A model generated the notes under the pieces. It ran no database searches. It was not told where the DNA came from and was given only the letters and a program-made list of their open reading frames with translations. The position numbers and the translations under genes were made by a program. From Bacillota bacterium (GTDB lineage Bacteria > Bacillota > Clostridia > Lachnospirales > Lachnospiraceae), in assembly GCA_023437885.1 (NCBI GenBank), contig JAEZFH010000406.1:1-8795 (forward strand): a DNA stretch of 8,795 nucleotides. Direction: 5' to 3'. Shown here piece by piece: positions 1 to 5,390 of this stretch (within the stretch, counting starts at the first letter, position 1; each line of letters opens with the position of its first letter).

Positions 1-1
1 G

Positions 2-496
2 CTTGGTATCTGCAATGGTTTTCAAGCCTAAATCAAGCTGGGACTGGTGCCTTACGGGGAAATTACACCTCAGCAGGGGAATTCTCCAACCTTGACTACA
101 AATCATATCGGGCGGCACATCTCGAAATCCGTATATACGAAGGTTGTTTCAATCAAATCTCCCTGGCTGAGGAAGGCAGAGCTTGGGGGCATGTACGCCA
201 TACCGGCCTCCCATGGGGAAGGGCGATTTGTGGCAAATGAGGAATGGATTAAGAGATTGTTCGAGAATGGCCAGGTGGCAACTCAGTATGTGGATTTGAA
301 TGGAAATCCCACGATGGAGGAGGATTATAATCCCAATGGCTCCTATTATGCAATTGAGGGTATAACCAGCCCGGACGGAAGGGTATTTGGCAAGATGGCG
401 CATTCCGAGCGCCGCGGTCCCTACGTAGCCGTTAACATTACCGGGAATCAGAACCAGCAAATCTTTGAATCCGGCGTGGCTTACTTTGGAGCGTGA
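2..496 (+). pseudogene. purL: 3' end of phosphoribosylformylglycinamidine synthase, interrupted by an in-frame stop
   Basis: PurL makes FGAM from FGAR, glutamine and ATP in purine synthesis; this is the C-terminal glutaminase domain of the large single-chain form. The frame opens at base 2 and reads LGICNGFQA, stop, IKLGLVPYGEI. LGICNGFQ carries the nucleophile Cys (codon 11-13), and the family normally has Leu where the TAA lies (29-31), so a TTA to TAA change is the simplest reading. After the stop come further family signatures: SPTLT, IGRH, SPWL, SHGEGRF, NGQVATQYVD, NPNGS, IEGITSPDGRVFGKM and HSER, whose His and Glu complete the catalytic triad. The frame ends at TGA 494-496 with the usual C-terminus. 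A GTG at 47 could nominally start the rest, but no ribosome site precedes it and the product would lack the Cys. The family assignment is very secure. Whether the stop is a real mutation or a sequence error cannot be told from here. The 5' part of the gene lies outside the window. Confidence 0.9.
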
Positions 497-522
497 GATA
501 AAGCAGACTCAGTTGGCAGTAA

Positions 523-540
523 TTAGGCGGTATTGCCTAA
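523..540. other. small hairpin just after purL
   Basis: TTAGGC (523-528) and GCCTAA (535-540) form a perfect 6-bp stem around the loop GGTATT, 27 bases past the purL stop. No T-run follows, so it is not a standard terminator. It may help protect or end the purL transcript together with the larger hairpin at 572-620. Confidence 0.4.
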
Positions 541-571
541 GACCGTGCTAATTTCTTCTCTTCATATTGTA

Positions 572-620
572 AAAGGAATAGAGTGCTGGAAGCGGTTTGT
601 TTTCAGCACTCTATTCCTTT
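572..620. terminator. strong hairpin, probable purL terminator
   Basis: A perfect 17-bp inverted repeat pairs 572-588 with 604-620; three more pairs, one of them G-U, shorten the loop to about 9 nt. It lies about 75 bases after the purL stop. On the plus strand the right arm ends in only TTT followed by GG, so the U-tract is poor. On the minus strand the stem ends in TTTT. It could work as a weak bidirectional terminator between the convergent purL and sigma operons. Confidence 0.6.
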
Positions 621-705
621 GGACCACGGAGTGTGTCTTGGCGGATTCTCAAAGCTTGCTTCGAGTTGCTATTCCATCGGACGCAACTTCATATATAATA
701 AGCAT

Positions 706-744
706 AAAAAAACAGAACCTTCGTGTAATTAAGAAGGTTCTGTT
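706..744 (-). terminator. Rho-independent terminator of the sigma-factor operon
   Basis: A perfect 11-bp inverted repeat pairs AACAGAACCTT (711-721) with AAGGTTCTGTT (734-744) around a 12-nt loop. Read on the minus strand, the stem runs into seven T's (bases 712-706), the classical intrinsic terminator layout. It lies about 26 bases beyond the stop of the last minus-strand gene, so it should end the four-gene sigma operon. On the plus strand there is no T-run. Confidence 0.85.
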
Positions 745-769
745 ACAAATGTGGGAGTAGCTGGCAGTT

Positions 770-1075
770 TTAATAGATGGTGATATGGCTGTAAGCTGTA
801 TTGATGCAAAAGTCTACAATCGCCATCCCCATGGCGAAGAAGGTCAGCAGGATAATCAATGCAAAGGCGGTTTTGTCATAAAGTAATTTATTTTCCTGTT
901 GTCTGAAATTGGAAATCAGGATCTCTCCTCCCAGGAAGAGAAAGAGGATGGGCCAAAGCCGGAATATCAGGTCATAGGTCATGCCCGGTATAAATAACCG
1001 AAGCAGAAAGAGAATACCGAAGATAATCAGCATACCGCCAAGGGTAACAGTACCCACTCGATGAATCTTTGTCAT
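770..1075 (-). CDS. small LiaI-like membrane protein
   Basis: This 101-residue integral membrane protein has three hydrophobic stretches: about residues 10-30 (GGMLIIFGILFLLRLF), 36-56 (LIFRLWPILFLFLGGEILIS) and 71-90 (AFALIILLTFFAMGMAIVDF). The pattern of a short helix with G-x-x-L-I-x-F-G followed by a W-P-I-L helix resembles the transmembrane region shared by LiaI and LiaF proteins of Firmicute cell-envelope stress systems. Its ATG shares one base with the TAA of the gene upstream (TAATG), and GGGAGG lies about 9 bases ahead, so it is translationally coupled. It is the last gene before the terminator at 706-744. The role is inferred from context: a membrane partner or target of the ECF sigma system encoded ahead of it. 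The exact function is unknown. Confidence 0.8.
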   Translation of the reverse strand: MTKIHRVGTVTLGGMLIIFGILFLLRLFIPGMTYDLIFRLWPILFLFLGGEILISNFRQQENKLLYDKTAFALIILLTFFAMGMAIVDFCINTAYSHITIY

Positions 1076-1635
1076 TACTGCATCCCTCCCTTATCCTCAA
1101 GGAATTTATTCCGGTCAACGGAATCCAGATCCTGCTTCTTACCGCGGATCAGATAAATTCCGAATGCGATGATGGCACAAGCCACAAAAAGCTGAGGAAT
1201 GAGATTGCCGAACCGGTGCAGGAAAGAGTATGCGAAACGAGGAAGTACAGATCCAAGGATATCGACAAAGTTATTCCACAGGATACTAAGTCCGATTACA
1301 ATTAATACGACGGCCAATATATAGCGGTATTTATCCTGAATCTCCTTCGCCTTTGCTTTGGCATATTCGGGAAGGATGACAAAATCATCCTCCATGGCAT
1401 AGAACTCGTCATCCGGCATGGACCGCAGGTTGTGAGTATCAAAAAATGCATAAAACCAGATAATCGGCATTAAAAACATCAGGGGGCCAAGTCCTAACCA
1501 GGTGGATAAAAATATGGTCAAGAAAAAGAAGGCCATTAAGCTGCTGCCGCGCTTCATAAATCCCATATACATCTGGCCTGCACCTGGCAGCAGGGAAAAA
1601 CAAAAGGTTAAAAAGTTACTTTTCTTTCTGATCAT
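1075..1635 (-). CDS. TM2-like multi-pass membrane protein
   Basis: This 186-residue protein has an N-terminal part that looks like a TM2-type domain. The signature PGAGQMYMGFMKRG (residues 17-30) sits in a first helix, followed by hydrophobic stretches at about 33-47 and 50-65. A charged cytoplasmic-type linker follows (about 66-105, with a run of Asp/Glu, then KAKAKEIQDKYR). Two more helices lie at about 106-122 and 143-163, and the tail is charged. The ATG overlaps the end of the anti-sigma gene by 20 bases, and GGAGG lies 9 bases upstream of it. The TM2-like call comes from the G-x-G-x-x-Y-x-G motif and helix layout. No enzymatic motif is visible. Its place between an anti-sigma factor and a LiaI-like protein suggests a part in sensing or responding to envelope state, but this is inference. 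Confidence 0.8.
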   Translation of the reverse strand: MIRKKSNFLTFCFSLLPGAGQMYMGFMKRGSSLMAFFFLTIFLSTWLGLGPLMFLMPIIWFYAFFDTHNLRSMPDDEFYAMEDDFVILPEYAKAKAKEIQDKYRYILAVVLIVIGLSILWNNFVDILGSVLPRFAYSFLHRFGNLIPQLFVACAIIAFGIYLIRGKKQDLDSVDRNKFLEDKGGMQ

Positions 1636-2137
1636 AATCAGTTACCTCCATTTTGATAATGTTATTGGAGAAGTCCAACATATTCTTACTGATGTTATTC
1701 ATCTTATCCCTGATGGTATCGGTTATGGAAATACGGTCCTCTTCGGAAAGCTTAACCGGCCTGTAGTTCTCCGGATTGGAGAGAGTGCTGGAGAAATTCA
1801 TGCTCATAAGCAATAAGGCTATGGCGGCTACTGCTGCGGTCCCTACCTTGACGCTGTAGAAGAATAGCTGCAGCCGTTTCGAGGCCTCTCTTGACTTTAT
1901 AGCAATTTGTACCTCGGGTCTCTTTGCTGCCTTCAAAATATTTTCTTTCATATCCCTCGGGGCAGGGAGGATCTCCTCCGCCATAAAGGCTGCCAACTGG
2001 TCAGAACAATAATTACAGGAGCATAAATGCTCTAAAAAGGCTTCCTGCTCTTTGGCAGTCATAGATTCTTTGGAAAATGCGGTGAATTCTTCCTGCGAGA
2101 CATGTCTCGCATTAGATACGTGTGGTTCGTTATTCAT
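1616..2137 (-). CDS. zinc-finger transmembrane anti-sigma factor
   Basis: This 173-residue protein is most likely a membrane anti-sigma factor that holds the partner ECF sigma factor inactive until an envelope signal arrives. The N-terminal cytoplasmic part carries H37-x3-C41-x2-C44 (HLCSCNYC), the core of the zinc-binding anti-sigma (ZAS, zf-HC2) domain. An acidic and basic linker follows, then one transmembrane helix at about residues 96-113 (VGTAAVAAIALLLMSM). The remaining roughly 60 residues, rich in Asn, Asp and Lys, would lie outside the membrane. Its ATG lies inside the end of the sigma gene (8-base overlap), with AAGGGGG 9 bases upstream, the usual coupling for sigma/anti-sigma pairs. 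Family and topology are secure; the signal sensed is unknown. Confidence 0.9.
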   Translation of the reverse strand: MNNEPHVSNARHVSQEEFTAFSKESMTAKEQEAFLEHLCSCNYCSDQLAAFMAEEILPAPRDMKENILKAAKRPEVQIAIKSREASKRLQLFFYSVKVGTAAVAAIALLLMSMNFSSTLSNPENYRPVKLSEEDRISITDTIRDKMNNISKNMLDFSNNIIKMEVTDYDQKEK

Positions 2138-2645
2138 TGATCAATGCCCCCTTCCGATATGTTTTTTGTAACATCGCCCTTGCCCGGTAAATCTGAGTTT
2201 GGACAGTTTTTAAATTCTTGCCGGTGTTGGCTGCAATTTCCGCTGCCGTCAGCTCCCGGTAAAAATAATCGAATGCTATTTCTCGATATGGTGATTTTAA
2301 ATTGCTGCATCGTTCGGATAGCTGCCGCTTTAACTCCAGCTCAAGAATGTTATCCTCGGGAGAAGGCTCCTTATCCTTTTGCGTGAGAAAGTACTCTTCC
2401 TCGGTAGGAATACTGCGATGTTCGGCCCGTTTGATAAAATCCAGGCATTTGTTGGTTGCAATACGGCAAAGCCAGGCTTTTTCATATTGGCGGTCGAAGG
2501 TGGGCAGGTGCTTATAGGCGGAAAGGAAGGTCTCTTGGGCCAGATCTTCTGCATCGAAATAATCTTTTACGATTTTATAACAGATAGAGAATATTAAGTT
2601 TTGATAGGTATCGATCAGATACTCATAATATTGCTCGGTATTAAT
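2130..2645 (-). CDS. ECF-type RNA polymerase sigma factor, apparent ATT start
   Basis: The reading frame is open for 171 codons and gives a typical ECF sigma factor. Region 2 spans about residues 6-73, with DYFDAEDLAQETFLSAYKHL (28-47) and WLCRIATNKCLDFIKR (58-73). Region 4 spans about 112-165, with the helix-turn-helix LTAAEIAANTGKNLKTVQTQ (132-151) and IYRARAMLQK. The frame begins just after an in-frame TGA (2665-2663), and no ATG, GTG or TTG occurs before codon 158. GGAGG (2658-2654) lies 8 bases before ATT (2645-2643), exactly where a start is expected, giving (M)NTEQYYEYLI. So either ATT is used, as in infC genes, or an ATG was lost by mutation or sequence error. CTA, one codon earlier, and CTG, nine codons later, are less likely. 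It overlaps the anti-sigma gene by 8 bases and heads a four-gene operon. The product is certain, the start is not. Confidence 0.9.
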   Translation of the reverse strand: MNTEQYYEYLIDTYQNLIFSICYKIVKDYFDAEDLAQETFLSAYKHLPTFDRQYEKAWLCRIATNKCLDFIKRAEHRSIPTEEEYFLTQKDKEPSPEDNILELELKRQLSERCSNLKSPYREIAFDYFYRELTAAEIAANTGKNLKTVQTQIYRARAMLQKTYRKGALINE

Positions 2646-2670
2646 TAGTTCCGCCTCCCTTCACCCTACA

Positions 2671-2693
2671 ATTATAATAACGGAAACCGTTTC
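2671..2693 (-). promoter_or_regulatory. candidate promoter of the sigma operon with a GAAAC element
   Basis: Minus strand: TATAAT (2676-2671) lies 25 bases upstream of the presumed ATT start, but the hexamer 17 bases further up (TATTCC) is a poor -35. GAAAC (2693-2689), part of the odd palindrome GAAACCGTTTC at 2683-2693, resembles the AAC-type -35 of ECF promoters and could reflect autoregulation. No clear ECF -10 such as CGTC is seen. Position fits well; the class of promoter is uncertain. Confidence 0.45.
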
Positions 2694-2804
2694 GGAATAT
2701 CTTCAATATTTTTCGGATATTTAAAAAAATATTTCCTTCCACGGATGATGATCATATCGGAATGATCTTTTGCCAGATGCCCGTGCCAAGACTGTTACAG
2801 TATA

Positions 2805-2927
2805 CTATACCAGCTTTGCCATACACCTTTTAGAGCCCAAACGAAAAAAAGAGGCAGTCTGGTTGAATAAAAGCAAGGATAATAGAAATAAAAATACAAT
2901 TAGAATTAATTTGAAAAGCTTCTTCAT
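2805..2927 (-). CDS. 40-residue hydrophobic membrane peptide
   Basis: The ATG at 2927 is preceded by a strong ribosome site, GGAGGG, with 4 bases between (2937-2932). The 40-residue product begins MKKLFK, then has a continuous hydrophobic helix at about residues 7-21 (LILIVFLFLLSLLLF). It ends with a short basic tail containing FFRLGSKRC and stops at TAG 2807-2805. The sequence could be a free small membrane peptide or the signal-peptide end of a larger protein whose remainder was lost; nothing recognisable follows the stop. It faces the same way as the sigma operon and lies 160 bases upstream of it. An elaborate promoter and leader region (2938-3140) precede it, which argues that it is expressed. 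No family is recognised. The good ribosome site and Lys-plus-hydrophobic start make it more than a chance frame. Confidence 0.6.
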   Translation of the reverse strand: MKKLFKLILIVFLFLLSLLLFNQTASFFRLGSKRCMAKLV

Positions 2928-2943
2928 AGTTCCCTCCATTCAT

Positions 2944-2989
2944 GATGCCATGCCAGGCATCGAAAACAACAAATCCTTGGGCTGCCCAA
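2944..2989 (-). promoter_or_regulatory. two palindromes in the leader of the small peptide gene
   Basis: GATGCC (2944-2949) and GGCATC (2956-2961) form a 6-bp hairpin ending 7 bases before the GGAGGG of the small peptide gene on the minus strand. It could influence translation. TTGGGCTGCCCAA (2977-2989) is a perfect 13-base odd palindrome a little further upstream, which could be an operator or a tight stem. Neither belongs to a family I recognise. Confidence 0.4.
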
Positions 2990-3076
2990 TTGCCCGTCCG
3001 ATTCATGAAAACGAGGGATGGAGGATTTTATCTTCAAAAATATATAAAAACAGTTTCAATCATTTCCTTCTTAATT

Positions 3077-3140
3077 GTTATACCATAGGATAGCTTTAAT
3101 AACATGGTATAACATATTATAGCTTGCTGCATCATGGTAT
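3077..3140 (-). promoter_or_regulatory. promoter region with three ATACCAT-type repeats
   Basis: GTTATACCAT (3077-3086) and ATGGTATAAC (3104-3113) are a perfect 10-bp inverted repeat with a 17-base gap, extended one more pair by T3076 and A3114. A third half-copy, ATGGTAT, lies at 3134-3140. On the minus strand a perfect TATAAT (3121-3116) lies between copies two and three, with a weak TTGGAT 19 bases upstream of it. If that is the -10, one repeat covers the start site, one lies in the spacer and one is just downstream, the geometry of a repressor-controlled promoter. It would drive the small peptide gene at 2927 through a leader of about 180 nt. The regulator is unknown. Confidence 0.5.
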
Positions 3141-3333
3141 ATCCAATTGTAGCATAATACATTCCAGGCAATTGGACAATAGTTTTCGATGCAAGGTAAG
3201 TTGCGCTCCTGCCGTATTCGGTGCCGGTTCAGAGTTCTCTTGCACTTCCCGCAGCATTGTGATAAATTTAGAAAAGGAAATAAAAGTGTGAGAAATGTTT
3301 GACATACCGCAAAGCGGCAACATGGAGGCGGCG
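3141..3333. other. intergenic stretch without a convincing gene
   Basis: It holds one 8-bp inverted repeat, TCCAATTG (3142-3149) and CAATTGGA (3169-3176). On the minus strand a weak promoter-like pair, TTGTCC and TATGCT with 17 bases between, overlaps that repeat. A short minus-strand frame ending at 3132 has no ribosome site and resembles nothing I know. The rest shows no clear signal. Confidence 0.4.
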
Positions 3334-3489
3334 ATGAGAAAATCCTTCAGGGAGAAGCTATTACGGGATACTGGAATTGGAGGAAACAGGAGTACGCTGT
3401 GTGCAGGGGGCGTTGATCTGCAGACTCTGAATTCATACCGATTTAAGGCTGAGGGTGTAACAAATAATAATATACGGAATGGTGATAAA

Positions 3490-3921
3490 ATGCTGGAAGT
3501 AAAGTTCTATGATCAGGTAGAGGACGAGCTGCTCAAGTTTGTAGTAATCGCAGCCAGAATGAATGAAAAGTGGGTGTTTTGCAAACATAAGCAGAGAGAT
3601 ACCTACGAGCTTCCCGGAGGACACCGGGAACCGGGAGAAGATATCCTGGATACGGCACACAGAGAATTGAAGGAAGAAACCGGAGCAATGGAGTATGAGC
3701 TTACTCCGGTATCCGTATACAGTGTCAGAATCACAGAGGAGAGCAGCTTGCAGGAGGAAACTTTTGGTTTGCTCTGCTTTGCCCGGATACATAGTCTGGG
3801 ACCCCTGCCGGCCTATGAGATGGAATGTGTGGAGCTCATGGAGCAAATGCCGGAGGAATGCACATATCCATTGATACAGCCGAGATTGCTGGAAAAGATA
3901 AAAAGCTTTCTGGCTTCCTGA
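3490..3921 (+). CDS. Nudix hydrolase
   Basis: This 143-residue enzyme has the full Nudix box at residues 44-66 (GHREPGEDILDTAHRELKEE then TGA). It fits G-x5-E-x7-R-E-L-x-E-E-x-G, in which the glutamates bind Mg2+ for hydrolysis of a nucleoside diphosphate linked to another group. A beta strand and ELPGG precede the box, as in MutT and YtkD-like proteins that clean up oxidised nucleotides; the true substrate cannot be read from sequence. I chose ATG 3490 because the Nudix fold starts there, the length is normal and GGTGAT (3481-3486) pairs with the 16S tail. The frame is open further upstream. ATG 3334 has a good GGAGG (3324-3328) five bases ahead and would add 52 residues unlike a Nudix fold; ATG 3295 is also possible. 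The next frame begins 5 bases after the stop. Confidence 0.85.
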   Translation: MLEVKFYDQVEDELLKFVVIAARMNEKWVFCKHKQRDTYELPGGHREPGEDILDTAHRELKEETGAMEYELTPVSVYSVRITEESSLQEETFGLLCFARIHSLGPLPAYEMECVELMEQMPEECTYPLIQPRLLEKIKSFLAS

Positions 3922-3926
3922 CAGCA

Positions 3927-4172
3927 GTGAAGTTTCGAACGGGAGCAGGTCTGAGTAAACGCTGTTATATTCAGTTACTTTTCTGGAGCGGTCAGACCTT
4001 TGAAGATAATTTGAAACCGGTAGGAAAATATAAGGCAGCCGAAGCACGATATACGGAAGTGAAGCAAATAAATACAGCGGATTTGACCCGTTGGCTGGAC
4101 AAGTCAAAAGCAATTCAGTGGGATTATAAAAACCTGGTAAAACGCCAAGGGATACTGGAGCGGCTGAAGTGA
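3927..4172 (+). CDS. short orphan frame, probable C-terminal remnant of a larger protein
   Basis: From a possible GTG at 3927 the frame gives 81 residues. It has protein-like composition and pattern: RCYIQLLFWSGQTFEDNLKP, then VGKYKAAEARYTEVKQIN, LTRWLDKSKAIQWDYKNL and a basic end. The order of a beta-strand with an F-W-x-G motif, an R-Y strand and a final helix recalls the C-terminal half of DUF1801/YdhG-type proteins, but I am not sure of that. No ribosome site precedes the GTG. The upstream part of the frame overlaps the Nudix gene, so no N-terminal half is present. This suggests a 5'-truncated pseudogene, or a small gene read by coupling from the Nudix gene 5 bases upstream. It ends 47 bases before the aminopeptidase gene. 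Confidence 0.45.
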   Translation: MKFRTGAGLSKRCYIQLLFWSGQTFEDNLKPVGKYKAAEARYTEVKQINTADLTRWLDKSKAIQWDYKNLVKRQGILERLK

Positions 4173-4219
4173 TATTAACGATAGAGAACCAAAATCATAC
4201 TATACAAGGAGCTTAAATT

Positions 4220-5275
4220 ATGAATACGATGGATTATATTATTAAGACACTGGAGGAACTGGTTAATATTCCCAGCCCCTCCGGCTATACCCGCGAGGTA
4301 ATGGAATTTATTCGAAACGAAGCCCGGAGCTTCGGATATGCAAGCGAGTATAACCAAAGAGGTGGATTGATCATTTCGGTGGAGGGCAGGGGTGAGCAGA
4401 CCCTTGGACTCTCTGCCCATGTAGATACCCTGGGAGCGATGGTCCGCTCCGTTGATTCGGAAGGAACGCTGAGGTTCACCTTAATCGGCGGATATACCAT
4501 GCATAGTGTGGAAGGGGCTTATTGCAGAATTCATACCAGGGACGGAAGAACTTATACGGGAACCATACTGATTAAGAGCTCTTCCGTACACAGCTACGAT
4601 GATGCCAGAACAATAGAGCGTACCGACAGGAATATGCTGATCCGGATCGACGAACCGGTGAAGACAAAGGAGGATGTGCTTGCACTGGGCATTAACAGCG
4701 GGGATTATGTCAGCTTTGATGCAAAGTTCCAATATACCGAGAAGGGCTTTATCAAATCCAGACATCTGGACGATAAAGCATCTGTGGCGGTACTGCTTGG
4801 CATGCTCCGGGAAATGAGTGAACAGAAAGCCATACCGGAGAATTCTCTGAAGCTGCTCATCAGCAACTATGAGGAGGTAGGCTACGGTGCCAGCTGCCTG
4901 CCCGGTGAGATCAAAGAATTCCTGGCAGTGGATATGGGTGCGGTAGGTGACGATCTGAATGGAAGCGAATACTGTGTCACCATCTGTGCCAAGGATTCCT
5001 CGGGACCCTACGATTATGAGATGACAAACCGCCTGATTGCTCTGTCAAAGGAGCACGGAGTGGATTATGTTGTGGACATCTTCCCTCATTACGCCTCCGA
5101 TGTATCCTGTGCACTCCGTGCGGGCAATGATATCCGGGGAGCTTTGATCGGACAGGGAGTTCATGCTTCCCATGGAATGGAGCGCACGCACATATCCGGT
5201 CTGGAGAATACCCTAAAGCTGCTAAAAGCATATATCGGTATTCTATATACATCCTCAGAAATGGAAATCAAATAA
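4220..5275 (+). CDS. M42-family metallo-aminopeptidase
   Basis: This 351-residue cytoplasmic enzyme of the M42 (glutamyl aminopeptidase / deblocking aminopeptidase) family should remove N-terminal residues from peptides using two metal ions. The visible family pattern is complete. IPSPSGY (17-23) is the usual N-terminal signature. H67 and D69 lie in AHVDT, D184 in RHLDDKA is the expected bridging ligand, and E218 (catalytic base) and E219 (ligand) lie in NYEEVGYG. D238 lies in VDMGAVGDD and H324 in ERTH. Length is normal for the family, where members form large tetrahedral dodecamers. The insert at about 83-163 is the regulatory (dimerisation) domain. AAGGAG (4207-4211 region) gives a good ribosome site about 8 bases ahead. 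A separate promoter for the sugar genes lies 38 bases after its stop, so it is probably not part of that pathway. Exact substrate preference is unknown. Confidence 0.92.
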   Translation: MNTMDYIIKTLEELVNIPSPSGYTREVMEFIRNEARSFGYASEYNQRGGLIISVEGRGEQTLGLSAHVDTLGAMVRSVDSEGTLRFTLIGGYTMHSVEGAYCRIHTRDGRTYTGTILIKSSSVHSYDDARTIERTDRNMLIRIDEPVKTKEDVLALGINSGDYVSFDAKFQYTEKGFIKSRHLDDKASVAVLLGMLREMSEQKAIPENSLKLLISNYEEVGYGASCLPGEIKEFLAVDMGAVGDDLNGSEYCVTICAKDSSGPYDYEMTNRLIALSKEHGVDYVVDIFPHYASDVSCALRAGNDIRGALIGQGVHASHGMERTHISGLENTLKLLKAYIGILYTSSEMEIK

Positions 5276-5312
5276 AAACAAATAAAAACAACAAAAACAT
5301 CGGATATTTATA

Positions 5313-5341
5313 TTGACTGTCCCCTTAATTAATGTTAAAAT
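5313..5341 (+). promoter_or_regulatory. sigma-A-type promoter of the aldolase-kinase operon
   Basis: TTGACT (5313-5318) and TAAAAT (5336-5341) are separated by exactly 17 bases, each one or two bases from consensus. Transcription would start near 5348 and give a leader of about 43 nt. This leader is rich in A and C, nearly free of structure, and ends in GGTGGAGG (5379-5386) before the ATG at 5391. Upstream, 5272-5300 is an A-rich run with AAATAAAAAC-type repeats that may act as an UP-like element. No clear catabolite (cre) site or DeoR operator was recognised. Confidence 0.75.
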
Positions 5342-5390
5342 TCAAGCAAACAACACAAATACAAACAAAAACAACATTGGTGGAGGCTAT

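Noticed and set aside
533..760. Plus-strand frame after purL
   Set aside because: It runs through both terminator hairpins, lacks a ribosome site and has no protein-like pattern.
2683..2693. GAAACCGTTTC as a CcpA catabolite (cre) site
   Set aside because: The centre fits, but the outer TG and CA positions do not match the cre consensus.
2770..3093. Plus-strand frame of 107 codons
   Set aside because: It starts at TTG without a ribosome site and lies opposite the better-supported small peptide gene and its leader.
3132..3323. Minus-strand frame of 63 codons
   Set aside because: No ribosome site, no recognisable sequence, and it crosses an inverted repeat; chance frame most likely.
3433..4113. 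Long minus-strand open frame (226 codons)
   Set aside because: It lies opposite the Nudix gene, which has a complete Nudix box, and its product has no recognisable motif or ribosome site.
4175..4203. TTAACG and TACTAT with 17-base spacing before the aminopeptidase gene
   Set aside because: The start of transcription would fall inside the AAGGAG ribosome site, so it could not give a normally translated message.
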